Assembly (NCBI GenBank): GCA_964512305.1
Contig: CAZEIW010000226.1
Location: forward strand, 1 to 9,668
From: CAZEIW01 sp964512305
GTDB taxonomy: Bacteria; Pseudomonadota; Gammaproteobacteria; Burkholderiales; Burkholderiaceae_F
DNA: 9,668 bases
Direction: 5' to 3'
Both the position numbers and the translations under genes were made by a program. Within the stretch, counting starts at the first letter, position 1. Each line of letters opens with the position of its first letter. A model generated the notes under the pieces. It saw only the letters and a list, made by a program, of their open reading frames with translations, was not told where the DNA came from and searched no databases. Shown piece by piece: positions 1 to 6,139 of this stretch.

Positions 1-75
1 TGGTGGGCGGTACTGGGTTCGAACCAGTGACCCCTGCCGTGTGAAGGCAGTGCTCTACCGCTGAGCTAACCGCCC
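1..75 (-). tRNA. tRNA-Val, anticodon CAC
   Basis: Decodes the valine codon GUG. Read on the minus strand it folds into a perfect cloverleaf: a 7-bp acceptor stem (GGGCGGT with ACCGCCC), D stem GCTC/GAGC, 5-bp anticodon stem CTGCC/GGCAG, loop TTCACAC with anticodon CAC, 5-base variable loop GGGTC, and T arm ACTGG-TTCGAAC-CCAGT. The discriminator is A and the CCA end is encoded at 1-3, the very edge of the window. It is the last gene of the leftward yafS-rnhA-dnaQ unit, and its first 10 bases lie inside the 3' end of dnaQ. It may therefore be released by RNase P from a dnaQ co-transcript; this is inference, since a promoter inside dnaQ is possible. In E. coli dnaQ is also followed by a tRNA, but that one is tRNA-Asp (aspV). 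Confidence 0.96.
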
Positions 76-815
76 GGACCTGCCGGAACCGATGATTCTA
101 CCGGAGCGACCCGCTGCGCCACCGCCGCGCGCCACACCGGCGCCGACTTGCATTCCTTCGCGATGGCGTCGAGCACCGCCTCGTGCGCCGCGATCTCCGC
201 CTCGCTCGCCGCCACGACGATCAGCTTCGAGACATCGATCGCCGCCGCGTCGTCGGCCGCGGCGACGTGTCCCAGCTCCATCGCCAGGCTGTCCTGGCCG
301 CGGGTCATCGCCAGGTAGACCTCGGCCAGCAGGCCGGCGTCGAGCAGCGCGCCGTGCAGCGTGCGGTGGCGGTTCGAGACGCCGTAGCGCTCGCACAGCG
401 CGTCCAGCGAGTTGCGCTTGCCGGGATGCAGATCGCGCGCCAGGCGCAGCGAGTCGGTGACCGCGCTGCAGTGTTCGCCGAACGGCGGCCGCCGGATCCT
501 GGCGAGCTCCATGTCGAGGAACGAAAGGTCGAACGGCGCGTTGTGGATGATGACCTCGGCGTCGCGGACGAACTCGAGCAGCTCGTCGGCGATCTCGGCG
601 AAGCGAGGCTTGTCGGCCAGGAAGTCGCGCTCGAGGCCGTGCACCGCGAGCGCGCCGGCGTCGACATCGCGCTCGGGATTGACGTAGCGGTGGAAGTGGC
701 GTTCGGTGACGCTGCGGCCGACGACCTCCACCGCGCCGATCTCGATGATCCGGTGGCCGTCCTGGACCTCCAGGCCGGTGGTCTCGGTGTCGAGCACGAT
801 CTGGCGCGCGGCCAC
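66..815 (-). CDS. dnaQ: DNA polymerase III epsilon subunit (3'-5' proofreading exonuclease)
   Basis: Proofreading exonuclease of the replicative polymerase; epsilon binds the alpha and theta subunits and the beta clamp. The 249-residue product carries all DEDDh motifs: Exo I DTETTG at 9-14, Exo II HNAPFD at 91-96, and Exo III with H154 and D159 in HGALLDAG. QDSLAM at 174-179 aligns with the clamp-binding QTSMAF of E. coli epsilon (243 aa), so length and architecture are normal. The start is the GTG at 815: the protein begins A-R-Q-I-V-L-D directly before Exo I, as in the family, and no ATG lies nearby. That GTG is 5 bases after the rnhA stop, with only a weak purine-rich stretch before it, so translational coupling to rnhA is likely. 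The TAG stop lies in the D-arm region of tRNA-Val, and the last residues (G-P-G-G) are encoded by the tRNA acceptor stem. The tail after about residue 200 is variable and alanine-rich. Confidence 0.96.
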   Translation of the reverse strand: MAARQIVLDTETTGLEVQDGHRIIEIGAVEVVGRSVTERHFHRYVNPERDVDAGALAVHGLERDFLADKPRFAEIADELLEFVRDAEVIIHNAPFDLSFLDMELARIRRPPFGEHCSAVTDSLRLARDLHPGKRNSLDALCERYGVSNRHRTLHGALLDAGLLAEVYLAMTRGQDSLAMELGHVAAADDAAAIDVSKLIVVAASEAEIAAHEAVLDAIAKECKSAPVWRAAVAQRVAPVESSVPAGPGG

Positions 816-820
816 GGGTC

Positions 821-1342
821 TCAGCCGCCGAGCACTTCGTCGACGCCGCGGTTGGCGAGCGCATCGGCGCGCTCGTTGCCGGGGTCGCCGGCGTGTCCGC
901 GCACCCAGCGCCATTCGATCACGTGCCGCGCCGCCTGCTCGTCGAGCTGGCGCCAGAGGTCCTCGTTCTTGACCGGCTTGCGGTCGGCCGTCAGCCAGCC
1001 GCGCCGCTTCCACTGGGCCATCCACTCGGTGATGCCCAGCTTCACGTACTGCGAGTCGGTGTGCACGCGCACGCGGCAGCGGCCCTTCAGCGCCGCCAGC
1101 GCGTGGATCACCGCGGTCATTTCCATCCGGTTGTTGGTGGTGCTGCGCTCGCCGCCGTGCAGCTCCTTCTCGTGCTCTCCCGTGCGCAGCAGAACGCCCC
1201 AGCCGCCCGGACCGGGATTGCGCCTGCACGCGCCGTCGGTCCAGATCTCGACCAGCGGCCCGGCGGCGCCGGACTCGGTCGTGTCCTCGGTGTCCTTTGC
1301 CTGCGCGGGATCGACCAGCCGTAGCGAGCGCGGGTGTCTCAT
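821..1342 (-). CDS. rnhA: Ribonuclease HI
   Basis: Cuts the RNA strand of RNA-DNA hybrids (R-loops, primers, misplaced ribonucleotides). The 173-residue product has the four carboxylates of the two-metal active site: D36 in WTDGAC, E74 in NRMEMTA, D96 in HTDSQY and D160 in NERADALAN. The flexible-loop histidine H150 is present in VRGHAGDPGN. The basic handle helix region (WKRRGWLT, about 111-118) is also there, as in the E. coli type. The ATG at 1342 overlaps the upstream methyltransferase stop as ATGA, which supports both the start and translational coupling. This start gives about 25 residues before the first strand (P-L-V-E-I-W-T-D-G), longer than the E. coli enzyme (155 aa). The extension is polar, rich in Asp/Thr/Glu and shows no recognisable domain. 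No better start codon lies downstream within it. Confidence 0.96.
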   Translation of the reverse strand: MRHPRSLRLVDPAQAKDTEDTTESGAAGPLVEIWTDGACRRNPGPGGWGVLLRTGEHEKELHGGERSTTNNRMEMTAVIHALAALKGRCRVRVHTDSQYVKLGITEWMAQWKRRGWLTADRKPVKNEDLWRQLDEQAARHVIEWRWVRGHAGDPGNERADALANRGVDEVLGG

Positions 1343-2181
1343 CCGTGCGCGGCCCGCGCGGCGGTGTCGTTGGCGGCCTCGTCCGGCGTGGCGACACGGA
1401 CCGTGAAGGCTTCCTCGGTTCGATGCGAGCGCTGGGTCGTCACCGCGGGAGCGAGCGTCCCGCGCCGCTCGTCGCGCTTCTTCCAGGCCGGCCCGATGAG
1501 CCGCATGCCGCGCACCCGCTTGACGGCCGTCAGCGCGTAAACGCTGCCCAGGACCGGCCACCAGCGGTCGCCGGCCTTCTCCAGGAACGACCAGCGCGAC
1601 AGCCACCCCTCGCTGCGGACCCAGGGCGCGTAGCAGCCGAAGCGGCCGCGGCTGACCTCGAAAGACAGCAGCTTCAGCCAGTCCTTGATGCGCGGCAGCG
1701 CGATCAGCATGCCGTCGCGCGGCAGGTAGGGCCGCACGCCGAGGCGCGAAATCGAGTGGCGCAGCCCCCACAGGCTCGCGGGGTTGAAGCCGGTGATGAT
1801 GAGCTGCCCCTCGGGGACGAGGATCCGGTCGGCCTCGCGCAGCACCTGGTGCGGCTCTTCGGCGAACTCCAGCACGTGCGGCATCACGACCAGGTCGATC
1901 GACTGCGAGGCGAACGGCAGCTCGTCGAAGCGCGTGACGACCGTCACCTCGCGCCGCCGCGCGGCGCCCGCCTGCTCGGTCCAGAGCGGGCCGTGCGGCA
2001 TCCGGTCGAACGCGAAAACGCGCAGCGGCATCCGGTTTTCGCGCAGCGTGTCGATCTGCGGCATCCCGAGCTGCAGCGCGTGGTAGCCGAAGATGTCCGG
2101 CACCGCGCCGTCGAGCAGGCGCTGCTCGCAGTCGAGCACGTAGCGCCCCGGCGGCGACGCCAGGAAATCGGAAAAGCTCAT
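1339..2181 (-). CDS. yafS: YafS-like methyltransferase-fold protein
   Basis: Putative class I SAM-dependent methyltransferase (Methyltransf_11-like) of unknown substrate, 280 residues from the ATG at 2181. Visible family features are L-P-F-A-S-Q-S-I-D-L at about 88-97, P-H-V-L-E-F at 101-106, and the block L-R-E-A-D-R-I-L-V-P-E-G from 114 followed by I-T-G-F-N-P-A-S-L-W-G-L-R at about 129-141. That last block resembles my memory of E. coli YafS. A classical glycine-rich SAM motif I is not obvious before residue 88, so activity cannot be assumed. The C-terminal 45 or so residues are charged and low in predicted structure. It is the first gene of the leftward unit and its TGA overlaps the rnhA ATG. 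An alternative ATG at 2199 (6 residues longer) has GGGG upstream and is a real option. The neighbour gloB is divergent with about 74 bases between; I see no convincing promoter there. Confidence 0.85.
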   Translation of the reverse strand: MSFSDFLASPPGRYVLDCEQRLLDGAVPDIFGYHALQLGMPQIDTLRENRMPLRVFAFDRMPHGPLWTEQAGAARRREVTVVTRFDELPFASQSIDLVVMPHVLEFAEEPHQVLREADRILVPEGQLIITGFNPASLWGLRHSISRLGVRPYLPRDGMLIALPRIKDWLKLLSFEVSRGRFGCYAPWVRSEGWLSRWSFLEKAGDRWWPVLGSVYALTAVKRVRGMRLIGPAWKKRDERRGTLAPAVTTQRSHRTEEAFTVRVATPDEAANDTAARAAHG

Positions 2182-2255
2182 AGACTGCGAATCGCCCATT
2201 CGTGGCCCCAAACGGGACTGCGATGCAAGCACTAACCTCTGATCAACCCCTGCCC

Positions 2256-3059
2256 ATGCCGGTTTCGCCATCCCCGCCCGCCGTTGCCCCGCTGCAGATC
2301 AGCCCGGTGCCCGCGTTCCGGGACAACTACATCTGGCTGATCGAACGCGGATCCGCGGCGGTCGTGGTCGATCCGGGCGATGCGGCGCCGGTGGAGCAGG
2401 CGCTGCGCGCGCGCGGGTTGACGCTGACCGACATTCTAGTCACGCATCACCATCCAGACCACGTCGGCGGCGTGGCGGAGCTCGCCGAGGCGCACGGCTG
2501 CCGGGTGCTGGGCCCGGCCGCGGAGAAGATCCCGGCGCTGACCGTACCGCTGCAGCCGGGCGGGCGGGTCGAGGTGCTTGGCGAGGCCTGGGCAGTCATC
2601 GGCGTTCCGGGGCATACGCGGGGGCATATCGCCTTCTGGAGCGCGGGCGTGGAAACGCTCCTCTGCGGCGATACCCTGTTCGCGTGCGGCTGCGGTCGGC
2701 TGTTCGAGGGAACGCCGGCGCAGCTGGCCGACTCGCTCGGGAAACTGGCCGCGCTGCCGGGGCCGACGCGGGTCTACTGCGCGCACGAGTACACGCTGTC
2801 CAACATCCGGTTCGCGCAGGCGGTCGAGCCCGGCAACGCGGCGCTCGAGGCACGCCGCAAGGCGGCCGAGGCCACGCGCGCCCGCAACGAGCCGACGGTG
2901 CCGTCGACGATCGCGCTGGAGCGGGCGACCAATCCGTTCCTGCGCTGCGATCAGCCCGAGGTCAGGGCCGCGGCGGAGCGGCGGCAGGCGGGGGCGGGCG
3001 CGTCGGAGGTGACGGTGCTGGCGGCGATTCGAGGGTGGAAGGATGTTTTCCAGGGGTGA
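2256..3059 (+). CDS. gloB: Hydroxyacylglutathione hydrolase (glyoxalase II)
   Basis: Second step of glutathione-dependent methylglyoxal detoxification: hydrolyses S-D-lactoylglutathione to D-lactate and glutathione in the cytoplasm. It belongs to the metallo-beta-lactamase fold. Metal ligands are all present: H64, H66, D68 and H69 in THHHPDH, H120 in GHTRGH, D139 in LLCGDTLF and H177 in YCAHEYT. The C-terminal substrate-binding part contains N-P-F-L-R-C and ends in W-K-D-V-F, as usual for GloB. The start is uncertain. From ATG 2256 the product is 267 aa; ATG 2223 or GTG 2202 would add 11 or 18 residues. The family normally begins only a few residues before the P-V-P-A-F-R-D-N-Y-I-W segment (17-27 here), so I take the innermost ATG. 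No start has a good Shine-Dalgarno site. It is divergent from the yafS-rnhA-dnaQ unit, and a hairpin repeat follows the stop. Confidence 0.95.
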   Translation: MPVSPSPPAVAPLQISPVPAFRDNYIWLIERGSAAVVVDPGDAAPVEQALRARGLTLTDILVTHHHPDHVGGVAELAEAHGCRVLGPAAEKIPALTVPLQPGGRVEVLGEAWAVIGVPGHTRGHIAFWSAGVETLLCGDTLFACGCGRLFEGTPAQLADSLGKLAALPGPTRVYCAHEYTLSNIRFAQAVEPGNAALEARRKAAEATRARNEPTVPSTIALERATNPFLRCDQPEVRAAAERRQAGAGASEVTVLAAIRGWKDVFQG

Positions 3060-3080
3060 AGGGCGCGGCTGCGGTGCGCG

Positions 3081-3121
3081 CCCTCACCCCCGCCCTCTCC
3101 CGCGGAGCGGGAGAGGGAGTG
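3081..3121 (+). repeat. GC-rich hairpin repeat, copy 1
   Basis: The core is an 11-bp perfect inverted repeat: CCCTCTCCCGC at 3093-3103 and GCGGGAGAGGG at 3107-3117, with a 3-base loop. It is preceded by CCCTCACCCCCG and followed by AGTG. It lies 21 bases after the gloB stop. A second copy, in the opposite orientation and with the same asymmetric flanks, lies at 9565-9608. The layout matches the dispersed intergenic hairpin elements with CCCTCACCCC and CCCTCTCCCGC cores that are common in GC-rich proteobacteria. There is no T-run, so a role as an intrinsic terminator is uncertain. An mRNA 3'-end stabiliser or attenuating hairpin is equally possible. Confidence 0.85.
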
Positions 3122-3261
3122 TGGGGGCTGGAGCGGGCTTGTAGGCCTTTTGGTCTAGCGGTGCGACGCGGCCCTGCGGGAAGCGGCGCAACAAGGCGAA
3201 ATTCGCGCGGAATTCGGGATCAATCCGTTGGTTTTAGCGGGTCGTTAAGGGCCGGCCGCGC

Positions 3262-3290
3262 TTGCGCTGCAGTAAGCGGACACCTACACT
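3262..3290 (+). promoter_or_regulatory. Possible sigma70-type promoter of mltD
   Basis: TTGCGC at 3262-3267, a 17-base spacer and TACACT at 3285-3290 match the consensus at 3 of 6 and 4 of 6 positions with ideal spacing. It is the best candidate I found in the 243-base gap between gloB and mltD. Transcription would begin around 3297, leaving only a few leader bases before the ATG at 3303. That implies either a leaderless mRNA or a later start codon, so this is tentative. Confidence 0.35.
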
Positions 3291-3302
3291 GCGCAGACCT
3301 TG

Positions 3303-5099
3303 ATGCGATCGATTCGTCATTCACGGCGGCCGGGGTTGCCGGCCATGGCTGCGTGGGTTTGCCTGTGCCTGGCAACCACGCTGATGGCGCGCGTGTGCTG
3401 GGCCCAGGACACTTCCGCGCCGCCCGCAGCCTCCCCGTCGATGGTTGCGAGCCCTGCTCCTGCACTGCCCGCCGCGGCACCTGGGGCGCTGCCTGCCGAG
3501 GCAGCGCCGGTTGCACCCGCGCCCGCAGCTCCCGTTGCCGCCACGCCGAGCATCGGCCCCGCGTCTCCGCCTGCAGCCACGCCGCGCACTGGCGAGCCGG
3601 CTGCGCCGGGCACGACCACCCCGACAACGCCGTCTCCGGGCGACGCCGCCGCACCGGATGCGACGCCGCCGGCGGTTGCCGCGCCTGAGTCCACCGGCAC
3701 CGGGTCACCGGCCTCGGCCTCGGAAGCGCCGGGCGCGCCCGCATCGCTCGTGCCGGCCGATACCTCCGCCCCGCAAGCCGCCGAAGCCGCGCCGGCCGAT
3801 GTGCCGCGCGACCTGTGGGAGCGGATCCGGCGCGGATTCAAGATGCCGGATCTGACGAACAAGCGCGCCCAGGCGAGCACGCGCTGGTACGCGGCACAGC
3901 CCGACTACATCGGGCGCATGTCGAGCCGCGCCAGCATGTACCTCTACCACATCGTCGACGAGATCGAGAAGCGCCGGATGCCGACGGAGATCGCGCTGCT
4001 GCCGTTCGTCGAGAGCGCGATGCAGCCCGAGGCGGTGTCGGTCGCGAAGGCCGCCGGCCTGTGGCAGTTCATCCCGTCGACCGCGAAGCTGTATTCGCTC
4101 GAGCTCAACGTGTGGAAGGACGAGCGCCTGGGCGTGATCGAATCGACGCGCGCCGCGCTCGACTACCTGCAGAAGCTGTTCGACGAGTTCGGCGACTGGC
4201 AGCTCGCGCTCGCGGCGTACAACTGCGGCGAGTCGGCGGTCGAGAAGGCGCTCGCGCGCAACCGCGCCGCGCACAAGCCGCTCGACTACAGCAGCCTGCG
4301 GCTGCCGCGCGAGACGCAGTACTACGTGCCGAAGCTGCAGGCGATCAAGAACATCGTCGCCGACCCGCAGAAGTACGGCATCGACCTGCCGGGCATCCGC
4401 AACGAGCCGTACTTCGTCACCGTCGGCAAGTCGCGCGACATGGACGTCGCGACCGCGGCGCGCCTGGCCGACATGCCCATCGACGATTTCCGCGCCCTGA
4501 ACCCCGCCTTCAACCGGCCCGTGATCGTCGCCGCCTCCTCGCCGACGATCCTGCTGCCGGCCGACCGCGCCGACACGTTCCGCGCCAACCTGGCCGCCTG
4601 GCAGGCAACCGGGCAGCCGCTTTCGAGCTGGGCCGCCTACACGCTGCAGCCCGGCGAAACGCTGGCGAAGCTGGCCGAGCGCGTCGGCGTCAGCGAGGCC
4701 AGCCTGCGCGAGGCCAACCACGTGCCGCCGCGCTACCGGCCCACCTCGGGCTCGGCGATCCTGATCCCTCGCGACGAGACCATGGAAGACGACATCGCCC
4801 CCGACATGGCGTCGGCCTCGGTCGCGCTGGTGCTCGAGAGCAGCAATCTGCACCAGATCACCTACCGCGTTCGCCGCGGCGACTCGCTGTCGTCGGTGGC
4901 GCGCCGCTGGCACGTGCAGCCGGACGACATCGTCGCGTGGAATCAGCTGCGGTCGCCGGCGCTCTTCGCCGGACAGCGGCTGTCGCTGACGGTGCCGCGC
5001 GGCCCGGCGGTGCACAAGGCGGCGAAGAAGACCGCCCCCGCGCCCGCCGCGGCCGGCAACACGACCGTCGCGCGCGCGTCGGCGCCCGTACGCTGGTAA
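3303..5099 (+). CDS. mltD: Membrane-bound lytic murein transglycosylase D-type protein with two LysM domains
   Basis: Cleaves the MurNAc-GlcNAc bond of peptidoglycan with formation of 1,6-anhydroMurNAc; acts in the periplasm. The 598 residues show, in order: a signal peptide (basic R-R at 8-9, hydrophobic 14-29, probable cut after A34 in VCWA-QD); a low-complexity Ala/Pro/Thr linker, about 36-165; an SLT domain with catalytic E237 in P-F-V-E-S-A, GLWQF 252-256 and AYN 305-307; the MltD-typical P-R-E-T-Q-Y-Y segment; LysM 1 at about 446-490; LysM 2 at about 521-566; and an Ala/Lys-rich tail. E. coli MltD is a 452-residue lipoprotein. Here I see no convincing lipobox, so the protein may be soluble or held by the uncleaved signal. 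The ATG at 3303 directly follows a possible TTG at 3300 and lacks a Shine-Dalgarno site; ATG 3345 would lose the basic part of the signal. It follows gloB as in E. coli. Confidence 0.93.
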   Translation: MRSIRHSRRPGLPAMAAWVCLCLATTLMARVCWAQDTSAPPAASPSMVASPAPALPAAAPGALPAEAAPVAPAPAAPVAATPSIGPASPPAATPRTGEPAAPGTTTPTTPSPGDAAAPDATPPAVAAPESTGTGSPASASEAPGAPASLVPADTSAPQAAEAAPADVPRDLWERIRRGFKMPDLTNKRAQASTRWYAAQPDYIGRMSSRASMYLYHIVDEIEKRRMPTEIALLPFVESAMQPEAVSVAKAAGLWQFIPSTAKLYSLELNVWKDERLGVIESTRAALDYLQKLFDEFGDWQLALAAYNCGESAVEKALARNRAAHKPLDYSSLRLPRETQYYVPKLQAIKNIVADPQKYGIDLPGIRNEPYFVTVGKSRDMDVATAARLADMPIDDFRALNPAFNRPVIVAASSPTILLPADRADTFRANLAAWQATGQPLSSWAAYTLQPGETLAKLAERVGVSEASLREANHVPPRYRPTSGSAILIPRDETMEDDIAPDMASASVALVLESSNLHQITYRVRRGDSLSSVARRWHVQPDDIVAWNQLRSPALFAGQRLSLTVPRGPAVHKAAKKTAPAPAAAGNTTVARASAPVRW

Positions 5100-5178
5100 G
5101 CGGGCGCCGCGTCCGCGCCAAGGCGCCCATCCGGCTCCCGGCCTCCCATCGTCCTTTCCCTCTCCACCGCAACCCGCC

Positions 5179-5967
5179 ATGCCATTCCTGTCCGGCAAGC
5201 GCATCCTGATCACGGGCGTGCTGTCCAACCGCTCGATCGCCTACGGCATCGCCCGCGCCTGCCGGCGCGAAGGCGCCGAGCTCGCGTTCACGTACGTCGG
5301 CGACCGCTTCAAGGAGCGGATCACCGAGATCGCGCGTGAGTTCGGCTCGCCGCTGGTGTTCCCTTGCGACGTCGGCGACGACGCGCAGATCGCCGCGCTG
5401 GTCGCGGACCTCGGCGGCCACTGGGACCGGCTCGACGGCCTGTTGCACGCCATCGGGTTCGCGCCGCGCGAGGCGATCGCCGGCGACTTCCTGGACGGGC
5501 TGTCGCGCGAGGGCTTCCGGATCGCGCACGACATCTCCGCCTACAGCTTCCCCGCTCTCGCCAAGGCGGCCGAGCCCTTGCTGAGCGCCGCCAAGGGTTC
5601 GCTGCTGACGCTGACCTATCTCGGCGCCGAGCGCGTCGTTCCCCACTACAACACGATGGGGCTCGCCAAGGCCTCGCTCGAGGCGTCGGTGCGCTACCTC
5701 GCGGCGTCGCTCGGACACAAGGGCATCCGCGTCAACGGCATCTCGGCCGGGCCGATCCGCACGCTGGCGGCGGCCGGCATCCAGGATTTCGGCAGGATCC
5801 TCGATTTCGTCGCGCAGCAGGCGCCGCTGCGCCGCAACGTCTCGATCGACGACGTCGGAAACGTCGCCGCATTCCTGCTGTCGGACCTCGCGGCCGGCGT
5901 GACCGGCGAGATCATGCACGTCGATTCCGGTTTCAGCACGATCGTCGCCGGTTTGAGCGAGTCGTGA
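5179..5967 (+). CDS. fabI: Enoyl-[acyl-carrier-protein] reductase (NADH)
   Basis: Last step of each fatty-acid elongation cycle: reduces trans-2-enoyl-ACP with NADH in the cytoplasm, and is the triclosan target in sensitive species. The 262-residue short-chain dehydrogenase matches E. coli FabI in length. It shows the FabI-type nucleotide loop I-T-G-V-L-S-N-R-S-I-A-Y-G (11-23), C-D-V at 63-65 and A-I-G-F at 91-94 (G93 is the E. coli triclosan position). The catalytic pair is Y157 and K164 (Y-N-T-M-G-L-A-K), with the second conserved tyrosine Y147. The S-A-G-P-I-R-T-L-A-A-A-G-I stretch that starts the substrate loop is also present. The ATG at 5179 gives the usual N terminus (F-L-S-G-K-R-I-L-I-T-G). 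It is 79 bases after mltD on the same strand; no promoter or Shine-Dalgarno site is evident in that gap, so read-through from mltD is possible. Confidence 0.96.
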   Translation: MPFLSGKRILITGVLSNRSIAYGIARACRREGAELAFTYVGDRFKERITEIAREFGSPLVFPCDVGDDAQIAALVADLGGHWDRLDGLLHAIGFAPREAIAGDFLDGLSREGFRIAHDISAYSFPALAKAAEPLLSAAKGSLLTLTYLGAERVVPHYNTMGLAKASLEASVRYLAASLGHKGIRVNGISAGPIRTLAAAGIQDFGRILDFVAQQAPLRRNVSIDDVGNVAAFLLSDLAAGVTGEIMHVDSGFSTIVAGLSES

Positions 5968-6004
5968 TCGCGTGGCGCGCGGGCCGGCGTCGGCGCGGCT
6001 CGTG

Positions 6005-6010
6005 GATAAT
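6005..6010 (+). promoter_or_regulatory. Possible -10 element ahead of the export cassette
   Basis: GATAAT matches the sigma70 -10 consensus at 5 of 6 positions and stands out in the otherwise extremely GC-rich 172-base gap between fabI and the adaptor gene. No acceptable -35 hexamer lies 16-18 bases upstream, so it is only a candidate. If real, transcription would begin about 120 bases before the adaptor start codon. Confidence 0.25.
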
Positions 6011-6139
6011 CGGGCGCACGACTCGGGCCGACATGGACAGGGCAATTCATAACGGGGCGGATCGCGCGGCGGGATGCGATCCGGCGTCGTCGCGCGCAGG
6101 CGCGGCGATCGCACCGCTGCGCGCGTGAGCCCGGCGCCG

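Noticed and set aside
183..1406. Long plus-strand frame of about 400 codons opposite dnaQ and rnhA
   Set aside because: Arg/Ala/Val-rich translation with no family features. It is the antisense shadow of two genes with complete catalytic motifs.
2182..2255. Divergent promoter pair between yafS and gloB
   Set aside because: The arrangement demands promoters here, but I found no hexamer pair with acceptable match and spacing on either strand, so none is annotated.
3200..3214. Dyad AATTC-GCGCG-GAATT upstream of mltD as an operator
   Set aside because: Arms of only 5 bases, no match to a known regulator site that I recognise, and no second copy in the window.
3705..5228. Long minus-strand frame of about 500 codons opposite mltD
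   Set aside because: Composition reflects the complement of third-position GC bias; no domain recognised, and the plus strand carries a clear multi-domain protein.
6033..6128. Short frame of 31 codons just upstream of the adaptor gene, a possible exported precursor peptide
   Set aside because: It starts with ATG and ends 12 bases before the adaptor, but has no Gly-Gly leader pattern and no Shine-Dalgarno site. It lies at the end of a much longer frame that is a shadow of fabI. Composition looks like random GC-rich sequence.
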